In this document: positions 7,500-16,283 of the stretch, one piece after another
Position numbering within the stretch: position 1 is the first letter of the stretch
How the letters are laid out: every line of letters starts with the position of its first letter
DNA from: Stephanodiscus triporus
Lineage: Eukaryota > Bacillariophyta > Thalassiosirophyceae > Thalassiosirales > Thalassiosiraceae
DNA: 18,088 nt
Direction of reading: 5' to 3'
Assembly: GCA_036939755.1 (NCBI GenBank)
Contig: JALLAZ010000270.1
Span: 1 to 18,088, forward strand
Translations under genes and position numbers: made by a program
The notes under the pieces: generated by a model
Seen by the model: the letters and a program-made list of their open reading frames with translations, nothing else
What the model was told of the DNA's origin: nothing
The model's database searches: none

Positions 7500-10400
7500 C
7501 TAGCTATTTGACACTCGGCGAACAGACATGCCATTATCCTCAAGTTGAGATCTTATGTTTTCGATTGCCGTTGCTTTCTGGTTGTCTTCAACTTCTAATG
7601 CGAACTCCATTATCGCTTTTGATTTTTGTCCCCGTAGTCCATACTGTAAAACTGTAGAATCGGGTGCGGCATCTTTGATGAGCTGCATTGTGTGCGCTAA
7701 GATACCTTCTTTTTCTTTGGCCTCAACTCGAAGCAGAAGTGCCCCCTTCTTCCCCCATGACTTATCTAGTGATTGTACGGAGTACTCCCGTAAAAGTGAG
7801 TCAATACGGTCAGAAACAGCATCAGCAGTCGGGCGCTCTGATGCAGAATCTGAAATCATTTGGACAAGAAGGCCATGTATAGTGGGGAATGATGTTTTTA
7901 CATGAGAATTCCAATATGCAGGGAAGTTCCCTTTTCGAATACAAGCAAACTCCTGGTACCGTTCCATCGCTGTATACATTGGGTATAACAACTCAAACAA
8001 TATTAGCCCGAGCGAAAACACATCTGTGCTTGCATCATAGTCGGATCCTCTCATTTGCTCAGGGGATGCGTATGCTTGTGTGCCGACACCAACAGTGTTT
8101 TCTGTCATACTACCTTTTGGAAGTGAAAGACCATCACCTGGGACAATATTGGCATCCTCGCGATTTTCGTCACGATCAGTGATGTCGCCAGCAGCAGACG
8201 ATTCGCGACTCAGACCAAAGTCACCAACTTTGACAATTCCAGCATCATCAATAAAGCAGTTCTAGAAGGAAATGAATAGGGTTAGCAAGTTCTGTGTATT
8301 ACTTATTTTCGATTTGTGAAGTTCTGTGTGCTGCATTTATTTCGATTTTTGCAAACAGATGAGATGGCGCTTACTTACCTGCGGTTTTAAGTCACGATGA
8401 ATGAGCCCTTGCTTGTGTACATGTCTTATAGCGTGACCAATTTGAGCAAATAATCGAAGGGCAAATGGTATGTCTACAGCATAAGGCGGTTTTTGTGATG
8501 AGCAATATGGAACAGCGCCACATCGGGCTTCGCGGCTTGCCAAGAAGTCCGCCAGAGTCTGGACGCTACAAAGATGCATCTGGATGAACAGAATGTGTCG
8601 TCTCTCCGTAGGTTTGCTCTCGCAATCTGCATCGATTGTAGAATCAGGCAATCCTACTTTCTTATTCACGCCACTATTTGATTGTAACGCATTTGCATTC
8701 TTTTTGCTGTCAAAGCTTGATTGACTTTCTTCCAATTTCAAAGTTTTGTGTTTGAGCTTACTTGGTAATTGCATCTGGGAAGTTATTGAGGGTTCATCTG
8801 TGTTGTCTTTGCTTCGTTCCCATGTGAATCCCAAGTCGTCGTCATCGTCTTGGCACAGCTCATTGTTGGGGGAATCATGTTGTAGGGCAGCAATCGATTT
8901 TGATTCATCTAATCGTAAGCCGCCAAAGTTATTCAATCCAAGTGGGTTGTATGATCCTAAAAATCCATTGGCTGATAAATGTTTACTACTTCGCTTTGAG
9001 AAAGGCGCGTGCAGTGCCCTTGAATTTGATCCAAAGCCGCTGAAAAGACCGCCAGAAAAGATGCTCGTCGATTTCTGATCAGCGAATGATATTGTTGTGT
9101 AGGTCTCATCGTCAAACTCATTTTGATCAACCTCAAGCCATGCAGTATAGTACCGGACGATATTGGGGTGATCTAGGAGGGCCAGGCATTTTACCTCTCG
9201 CAGTACACGGTGGAGCTTTTGCGAAAGTTGCTTTGTGACATTCCCATCTACACTCAGTGGAGATGCAATCTTGATCTTTTTAATGGCATATTCACGGCCG
9301 TCAAGTACATTCCGACACCGAAACACAGTCCCAAAACCCCCTCTGCCTAGTGGCAAAATCTCATTAAACTCAGAAGTGTATCTGGAATATCGAACAAGAG
9401 GTATTCCATCTATATTATCAACACCCGGCCGGGACTTTTCATCAGAACTCGCATCTGTTGGAAGCGACTTCAATCCCATGGTGGACGGAAGAGTGGAGGG
9501 ATGGGTACTGTTCAATGACAGCGCTTGATCTGGAAAGGTCGACGTCACTCCGTTAATATCTGAACTAAAAGGCTGACCTCCATTGTGGCCAGGAGAGTAT
9601 AAATGAGATCCCATGGCACCTGCACTCCAACTCCTAGGTACAACAAGATGATTCTTTGGAAAAATGTTCATATGAATATTACCCGAAGTTGGCGCAGTTG
9701 GATTTTGGGCAGATGGTGGAAGTGATATGTGCTCATCCTGGCATGAACTGGGAGTAGTCGTTGGTTCAAGGCTGGATGCATGTTCCCATTTTCGTTTCTG
9801 TCGAAGAATGATGACTCTGGATAAGAAACCAACGAGTGAAAGTAAAATCAAAACAAGTGCTGAAACCATTGACCAGGTGAGATAGAGCCCGTGCTCTGTT
9901 CTGTGCGATAGAGTACGCCGAACATCAGCCATCGCCTGTTTTGAAGGACTCATGGCGAATATATGTGGGTGATATTCATGGCCATGACTAGTCACTCCCT
10001 GCGGCGAAAGAGGGGCTTCGAAATTGATTCCATCGTCATTGACGTCAAATTTAGTGCGGACAAACAAATGCGAGTGATGTCGACCAATGGATTCAAAAAT
10101 ACCAGCTGAGTTTGAGATCAGGTTTCCATACAGAGTGAGGCCTTCATACGCCAGTGAATAAGATGGCAAAAGTCCCTTGTGAACATTTTGTGGTGAACTG
10201 CGATGGCCATCGGTCAATATAGCAGCCTCATCAATGACATCCAGTTCTGTCCACTTGCTCTCACTATCGACGCCCAACACAATTGCGACCTCACTTTCAA
10301 TTTGGCAACTCCAAAGAAGCTCCCGGCTAATTTCATCAACTGCTAGAAGACTTTTTCGATCCTGGAGATTGCGGATGAGTCAAGTGCGAAAAATATAATA

Positions 10401-12005
10401 CCGTGCAGGAATCTTTGCATCAATATAATCTTAACAGGGCAACACGCTCACCTTTCCAAATGCGATAGAGGGAAGGTCTCGAAAAGAGTGGTCATGATTG
10501 TCGTCATCATCACGGTTATCAAATAAGCTTTCCTTTCTGCCGCCAGCGTGTCGACTGTCTCCAAACACAGCATCGTCAAGGTCGAGTAAAGATGTCTTTT
10601 TCCTTCCAAGAATAGGAGACACACCGCTTCTCTTCTTGTCCTCGGAGTCCAGCGAGGCCGCCATGGCGGCAACCCCTCGCTTTCTCCCACTCCCAACATG
10701 AACACCCCCTGTAGATCTCTCACCAGCAAATACGCCATCGTCACTGTTGGTTCCTTGGACGCCACCGCTTTGGGGCGTTACCAACGCAGAGAACATGCCC
10801 AGCTCCACCTTCCAAACCTCCTTGCCCTCATCAGTATCCGTGTGCCTCACAGCATAGTCTTCACGTTGAAGTAATACCGTTCTTCCTCGTGCAGTAGTTT
10901 TTGGCGGATGAGTTGTATAACCACGCCCACCCGCACCTCCTTGAGGATCCTGCGTCCATCGCACTTTACCAGTTGTGGGGTCGATTGCGAAGATGGTTAT
11001 TTTTTTTGATCCCATGATTATTCCGCATTGTTTTTGCTGTGTATCGCCATCTGAACATATGGAGAAGGGAGAATCAACGACGTCCATGACCCTGATGCGG
11101 TGAGGTGTTAGAATTGGCCCAGAGCGAGCCTGTGAGGTTACAGAGCCACAATTTTTGTCTACATTGTCATAATCTTCATCAGCAGAAAATTGGCACCCTC
11201 CGGGTTTATCTTCATTGCCATCTCCCACACCATCCCCCTCAAACTCAAAAAGACTATACAATCGTCCATCTAGTAATCCAGGAATGACCCTCTCCTTCCA
11301 AACATGGGAGACTTTCGATGCTAATGCATACCTTGAATCACCATCACGGTCATCGATTGCGATGTCATCCCCTTGTCCATTCGTTGCATCTGTAAAGGTG
11401 CCATCTGTAGTATGGTCATCATTAGGAGACGAGGAGAACACTAAAGGACCCGTGGCAAACATATTCCTCAATTTGCCAGTATATGCATCCAGTGTATAGA
11501 CTGTGCCATCAACACCACACACTACGAAGGAGGCTGCAGAGATGGAATCGTGCTCATGTCCAATTTTCTCATAGTGGTTTCGCCCATAGTTAAATGTAGT
11601 CCTTTCGTTGGATGTGATTGTTGGGGCCGGGTCCCCCTCCTTATCGAGAGGGGGTGACGATTTAGGGGGGGTCATGAATGGGCTTTTCTTCTTCAGTCGC
11701 TCTTTCAGCTCCTCCAAGACAATTGGTGAGTTGGAGAGAGGCTTCGGCGCATGTGCCCGTGGATTTCGCGGTAGTATCCCCGCTGGAGGTGGAGGTGCAT
11801 GCCCCCCCCTCGGACCGGCACTAAATCCGTCCTTACCTTCTTCAAAGATGAGGAATTTCGGGGGGGGGGGAGGAGCTATCGTCTCGATTTTCTCACCAGT
11901 GACATCGCATTTGTCCTTGTTCAATATGGGTTTAGCACGGCGAACTTTTTCTTCTTCATGTTCTTGCGGTTGTTGTGCGTCAAACTTTCCTCCGGATATT
12001 GACAT
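7500..12005 (-). CDS. PERK-like eIF2-alpha kinase with ACT-like tail
   Basis: Kinases of this family sit in the ER membrane, sense unfolded protein in the lumen and phosphorylate eIF2-alpha to reduce translation. Exons are 12005-10452, 10361-8379 and 8261-7500, joined in phase 0 across GT-AG introns of 90 and 117 bp; product 1432 residues. Residues 1-150 are Pro-rich and charged. From about 155 comes an IRE1/PERK-type luminal propeller: DGTVYTLDAYTGKL, then AIDPTTGKVRW and LLAVDEISRELLW. One membrane helix lies at about 681-703. The kinase starts near 850: glycine loop GRGGFG (857-862), Lys879 in AIKK, NIVRYYTAWLE typical of eIF2-alpha kinases, an insert of about 175 residues, HRDLKPQN (1173-1180), DFG (1193-1195), GTQAYASPEQ and DVFSLGLILFEL. 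Catalytic residues are intact. A tail at 1352-1429 has the beta-alpha-beta-beta-alpha-beta pattern of an ACT domain. No signal peptide is seen, and a TAA lies in frame just upstream of the ATG, so a 5' exon may be missing. Confidence 0.92.
7512..7745 (-). other. ACT-like domain encoded at the kinase C-terminus
   Basis: Residues 1352-1429 of the kinase. Predicted order: strand GALLLRVEA, a turn with KEKEG at the usual ligand-binding position, helix ILAHTMQLIKDAAP, strand STVLQYGLR, strand KAIMEFALEVE, helix NQKATAIENIRSQLEDNG, strand MSVRRV. This is the ACT fold order and spacing (about 75 residues). The call rests on pattern recognition; other ferredoxin-like folds remain possible. Confidence 0.5.
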
Positions 12006-12153
12006 GAAAAGGGAAAGTTACAAACAAGGCCCGTCTCCTCAACCTTTAGCTAGCGTAATCACGCGCCAACCGCCTCCGATGAGTCTATTGAGATCTCTCC
12101 GTGCTTGAGCCCCGGGCGGCGACTACTAGCGGCGACTTGGCTCAACAGAAATT

Positions 12154-12180
12154 TACTAGAGAGTCTCTAACTCTCTAGTA
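12154..12180. repeat. Perfect 10-bp inverted repeat
   Basis: TACTAGAGAG is followed by a 7-bp spacer and its exact reverse complement CTCTCTAGTA. It could be a dimeric transcription-factor site or an RNA hairpin in a leader. Confidence 0.6.
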
Positions 12181-12226
12181 GATTGTAGAGATAGTGGGTG
12201 TGGCGTGGTGTATTACTAACGTAGAG

Positions 12227-12252
12227 TAGAGTACACATAATATGGTACTCTA
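12227..12252. repeat. Perfect 8-bp inverted repeat
   Basis: TAGAGTAC, a 10-bp AT-rich spacer, then GTACTCTA. The right arm overlaps the third CTCTAGTA copy of this promoter. Confidence 0.5.
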
Positions 12253-12383
12253 GTAAAGTACGATACATACTATGGTACCAAACCTTTTCCCGTATGACGC
12301 TCACGTATTTTGGTATCGTAGCAGAATTCTGAACTCCTCCACCACCGAACCTCCCAGTTTCCAGTTGGAACCACAACAATGCC

Positions 12384-15300
12384 ATGGCCTCGTCGGCAGC
12401 GCCTTCCACAGGGCAGCAAACAACCCCAATTCTAGAAGAATACAAGCGACTGAAGGAAATTCAGTCAGACCTTAGCGACCTTTGGCGCGATGAGGTCCAT
12501 CTATACGAACAGACCAAATCGGCCTCCGCCGTTGGCGGCGTCGACGACGCTGACAATTCTTGCGAGACTCGCAACCATTTCAACGGCAAAGGCGCCGTCG
12601 AGAACGAAAGCCTCTTCCCCTACCATGAGGCCCTCTACCCCCTCTTGGACTGTTACGATTCGATAGAGGTAGTCGGCGGAAAGGAATACGCGTTCCGGCC
12701 ATCGCCAACGCCTATGCCCTTCGAGTACAATGGCCATCGTCGATCTAGGTCATCGCCTCGCTTGGACAGATACGGAGTTCGCATAGAGGAGCTGACGACG
12801 TTACACGAACATTTGCCGAACTCGTCATGGGCGATCGAGCACTTGATGCCTCAGAATCGGAGGGTTCAGTACGCGGAGTACGAGGGGTCATCGTCACAGA
12901 CGCAAGCGGTCGACCACCAACACGTGCCAATTCAAGGAGAGCTGGATGAAAACATCGAACGCGAGACGCCACCTCGTCATGATAATTATCGTTTTTGGAA
13001 CATTTTGATGGATCCAATTTCAGAACCCGTCCTTCGTTCGGATATCAGCATGCATCTTGAAGTGGAAGCTGCCGAGGATGAGGATGATGGCAGCGGCGAC
13101 TGGGAAGATTTCGGCGACGAAGAAGACGATGAGGATGAGGATGATGGCAGTGGCGACTGGGAAGATTTCGACGACGAAGAAGACGATGAGCAAAATATTA
13201 AAGAATTGGTTGCATTCGACGTTTCAAAGAGTGCGAAGAATGCGAGGGACTTCACGTTCCTGAGATGGTGGCAGCACGCAATCGTCCATGAGAGGAGAGG
13301 TGTGGTCAGCCCTATTGGCGAAGCTGAAAAAAAGCACCCCGTCACGCATCGCTACTCGCCAGAGAGTCTTTTCGCTGACTGCCCATCCGCCACGATGGTA
13401 CTTCTCAAGGTGCTGCGACACTCAATGTCCGACCTTCAACGCGACTTCCGATTGGCGCGAGCCGTCCTGTTGCTTATTGCCGACTGGAGCCTTTGTGATG
13501 ACAACGAAGAAGAAGCACAAGTCGGGAGAGAGACGTCGGGTATTGAATGCCTCCGACGTCTGTTAACTATTATTTCGTCGGAATATGCAATGCGAAGTTG
13601 TGGTGGATATTGCCACGAATGGTACATTGCAAATGGCGGCATCAGTGACGATGAGGACGACTTAGAAAATTCGACCAGGTTGCATACTCCAAGTCACTAT
13701 TGCACTGACGTAAGTCATATTGATGAGTTTTTTGCTATCCATCGCTCTTATAGACATTTTGTTCCCAATAACAGCACTGTATCATCTTCTTTTGCAGTGG
13801 TGGGAGTTTCTTGGCGCCTTGTCGACACTCATCTCTGAGGGTATTTCACATCTGTCTGTACGACACGCCAATGTTATTTGCGCGTTTGTAATGCTTGAGT
13901 TGAATCGCGCAAACAGCTGTGCAGGCCCAATGGATGATGCCAGTGGCAGCGAAACGTTGTCGGGAAAGGCATATCTAAAAAGAAATCTTTACTTCTTGAA
14001 TAATGCCGAACAGGACATTGGGAGAGTACGAACTGCTGAGGAAGGATTGCCGCAAGATACTGCCCCTTTTAATATCAACCTTCTCTTAACAATTGTAAGC
14101 GCCTTGCGACAGCATGCGCTTTCTGATCGAATGAGACTTGTCAAGCTAATTGATGGAATGAATAGTTCTAGCGCAACCTTTGAGAGCAACCAAGGTGACA
14201 TTTCAACGCGGCTGTCCAGATGTCTTGACTCGTTCCTATCTTGTGTCAACGTTATGGTAGATATTGGAGAACGCATTGCTCTTCAACTCCCATGCAATAT
14301 CCATGGTAGGCAGCTTGGTGGCATGCTGATCCGAGGTCTCGTGGAGGCATATATTGGCACTGATAGCTACTCTTCGCAAGCGCGTAAGCCTCTGTCCTAT
14401 CTTGCACGAGAGCAGGATGCAAGCTTAAGGAGTCTCATTGACCCTCGTCGATATGCCGATGCTGTGGCAAACAGCTCTAATCATCCCTTTTTGCATCCAA
14501 GCCGCCGCCACGGCAACATCACAACTGGCAGGTGTTTGATTGAGCATTTTATAGGGATCCAGCCACCTACCCAAGTAATAGACACTGTGAAGGCTCTATT
14601 CACAGCAGATCTTGTTGATTTGCAAGTCAGTGGGTGCGGATATGGAGATTTTCTCACGTGGTGTCATCTCCCAATATCGCCGGAACCTCTGTTATTCGAT
14701 TACGTTTCTAACTTTCCTAATTTGAGTGACGTGGGTGATGGCGAGTCGCGGAACGAAGGGTGGGTGATAGATGAGGATGAAATTGAGCTTGATTACGACC
14801 ATCTCTGTGCTAGATATGATTTTTCCCTTCTTGTGTTCTTGAGACAATGGCACGCACCGTGGACACCAGACAGCCACCTCTCATTCTCACTACCTTTCAG
14901 GTGCTCTGTATCAACCCTTGCATTGTGTGCACATCGCTACGGTGTTCCTCATGACATGGTTGCTCTTGTCAACTCATATTTGCCGCGTTCATGGTGGCCT
15001 GATGACAGAAGATGCTGTTGGTGTCGTGATTGCCAGATGAATCGTTTGAAACATCAATCCCAATCAAGGAATATGGACGGCCAATATTGTCTTCGGTCAG
15101 AAAGGAAGGAAAAGTCGAAGGAGGGTCAATCTAGTCGTCTCAAGTCAGAAAGAGAGGACAAACAGAAGCCACCTCTCAGTTTGATGACTTGTTCTGGTTG
15201 TCAGGTTGCGATGACCTGCTCCAAAGAACACATGCAATATCTGCATAAAGATGGTCATAAAAGATATTGTGGCCTCCCCCCCTTTCGAGCTCCATTCCAT

Positions 15301-15549
15301 GAAGATGACAATAACATCTGTCGAGAGGTACTGGGTGATGGAGAAGAGGAGGAGACTAACGTCCTAGAAGATCAAGATGCTGGTACTCAGGAAGACGACA
15401 ATATTGACGATGGGAGCTGGGAGAGTGTTGACAGTAACGAAGAAGAAGTAGTTGAACCAGGAAAAAGTGACGTGATCTTTTCATTCTTCAACAGCAAATC
15501 TTACAAATTACAACAGCGTGTTCAGTACCCATTCTCCAACTTTTTCTGA
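12384..15549 (+). CDS. Acidic protein with C-terminal MYND-type zinc finger
   Basis: Exons 12384-13709 and 13798-15549, joined in phase 0 across an 88-bp GTAAGT...GCAG intron; 1025 residues. MYND fingers are C-terminal protein-interaction modules common in diatom proteins of unknown role. Here the finger spans about 848-933: Cys848/849, Cys851 and Cys854 (CCWCRDC), a basic insert of about 50 residues, then Cys907, Cys910, Cys916, His920, His929 and Cys933 (CSGC, TCSKEH, GHKRYC). Compared with the classic C-x2-C...C-x2-C...C-x3-C...H-x3-C, the first two pairs are unusually far apart and one Cys is replaced by His920. Residues about 230-270 hold a tandem acidic repeat, and a second acidic stretch follows the finger. 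The large middle part is mostly helical-looking and unrecognised; a coiled coil is likely near 17-45. No signal peptide or membrane helix. ATG 12384 (GCCATGG) is preceded 5 bp upstream by an out-of-frame ATG. Confidence 0.87.
13074..13187 (+). repeat. 57-bp tandem duplication inside the MYND gene
   Basis: Two adjacent 57-bp units (13074-13130 and 13131-13187) differ at only two bases and encode two 19-residue acidic repeats with the core DDGSGDWEDF. Near identity implies a recent in-frame duplication or homogenisation. Confidence 0.9.
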
Positions 15550-15584
15550 TTAAAAATACTATTTCTTGTGAAGGAATATGTTCA

Positions 15585-15599
15585 TTAGGGTTTAGGGTT
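15585..15599 (+). repeat. Short telomere-like repeat
   Basis: Reads TTAGGGTTTAGGGTT, two telomere-type units 36 bp after the MYND stop codon. Too short to be a chromosome end; possibly an interstitial remnant or chance. Confidence 0.4.
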
Positions 15600-15638
15600 G
15601 ACTGTTTTTTTTGTCTGGACCAACAATCAACAATTGAC

Positions 15639-15697
15639 AACATCCCTTTTAGCCCACGTACAAATTGACAGCTTGTTCGTGGGCTAAAAGAGATGTT
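15639..15697. repeat. Long inverted repeat / hairpin
   Basis: Arms 15639-15658 and 15678-15697 are 20 bp each and pair with one mismatch; the core is TTTTAGCCCACG against CGTGGGCTAAAA. After one unpaired base per side, four more pairs form (15660-15663 with 15673-15676). The stem is thus about 24 bp around a 9-base loop. It starts about 90 bp after the MYND stop, so it may shape that transcript's 3' end or be a small palindromic mobile element. Confidence 0.75.
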
Positions 15698-15722
15698 ACT
15701 TGATCTTCTGTGATAGATCTCA

Positions 15723-15730
15723 TATATAAG
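15723..15730 (+). promoter_or_regulatory. TATA-box-like TATATAAG
   Basis: Good TATA consensus on the + strand, upstream of the possible small ORF at 16052. In AT-rich DNA such a match can be chance. Confidence 0.2.
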
Positions 15731-16051
15731 GGATCATAAAACTGTGGCGAATGCCCATCTCTCTGAATAATATGAGGCATTTAATTCTGCATCCTTGGGT
15801 CGTAGAAAGAGAGTTTCGTCTTCACAGCTTTTTTGTCAAGTATCTAGCATGTTGTTATCAGTCCACAAGATCATTAGTAAGTTATCTTAAAGTGTAAACA
15901 TGGACGCTTAGCTCCTCTTCGAGGACCTAGAATTTGGGTAATTAATCATTTATACCTTCACTCTTAAAATTAAGCATCGACACTATATTTTATCACGTCC
16001 TCTCTATCAATCAAAAACAATATTAACGATGGTCTTTTTCCAGGATTCTAG

Positions 16052-16210
16052 ATGTGTACACGCTGGTTTGGGCTTGTTTGTGCCGTGCTTGTAATCATAT
16101 TATCAAATGCGGGGTGCGGAGAACAGCCGCTTTCAAGTTACATGTTTCTCGAACGGACGGGTTTATATGCTTTGTCGTCTTCCCGTTCGCGCTTAATGCA
16201 GCAGGTTTGA
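16052..16210 (+). CDS. Candidate small secreted peptide (52 aa)
   Basis: A short frame opens with ATG right after an in-frame TAG and encodes 52 residues. The first 22 look like a signal peptide: a short basic start (MCTRW), a hydrophobic core FGLVCAVLVIILS, then NAGCG as a possible cleavage region. The remainder is Ser/Arg/Leu-rich and unrecognised. A splice-acceptor-like TTTTTCCAG lies just upstream at 16034-16043. It ends 53 bp before the stop of the convergent plastid-protein gene. It could be chance; I keep it because the N-terminus is well formed. Confidence 0.22.
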   Translation: MCTRWFGLVCAVLVIILSNAGCGEQPLSSYMFLERTGLYALSSSRSRLMQQV

Positions 16211-16244
16211 GCTCACGCTCTGTACAATTTCGTTCTCAAGACTG

Positions 16245-16283
16245 TCAAATGCAACAGGTTGAGCTATTCAAATGCAACAGGTT
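16245..16283. repeat. 16-bp direct repeat across the plastid gene's stop codon
   Basis: TCAAATGCAACAGGTT occurs at 16245-16260 and 16268-16283, 23 bp apart. The right copy encodes the last residues (PVAFE region) of the minus-strand gene and the left copy lies in its 3' flank, so the end of the gene has been locally duplicated. Confidence 0.7.

Larger units (their letters stand above)
12006..12383. promoter_or_regulatory. Divergent promoter region, kinase and MYND genes
   Basis: These 378 bp separate the start codons of the kinase (-) and the MYND protein (+) and hold no supported gene. The part near the kinase (12006-12150) is GC-richer. The middle (12150-12280) is AT-rich and carries two inverted repeats. 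The octamer TACTAGAG/CTCTAGTA appears three times (12154-12161, 12173-12180, 12248-12255). TATGGTAC appears twice, 30 bp apart (12241-12248, 12271-12278). Confidence 0.5.
15550..16263. other. AT-rich intergenic between MYND and plastid-protein genes
   Basis: The stops of the flanking genes face each other across 714 bp. It holds a telomere-like TTAGGGTTTAGGGTT (15585-15599), a 20-bp-arm inverted repeat (15639-15697), a TATATAAG box on the + strand (15723-15730) and a possible 52-codon secreted peptide (16052-16210). No tRNA or other RNA gene was recognised. Confidence 0.5.

Noticed and set aside
1051..12005. HSF and PERK-like kinase as a dedicated stress gene cluster
   Set aside because: They are separated by two unrelated genes and differ in orientation; proximity alone does not support a functional cluster.
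11608..12108. Plus-strand 166-codon frame opposite the kinase N-terminus
   Set aside because: It mirrors the Pro-rich kinase coding strand (poly-Gly/Ser in reverse); no independent support.
12986..13345. Minus-strand 119-codon frame rich in Ser
   Set aside because: Shadow of the acidic GAA/GAT/GAC tandem repeat of the MYND gene, read in reverse as Ser/Pro.
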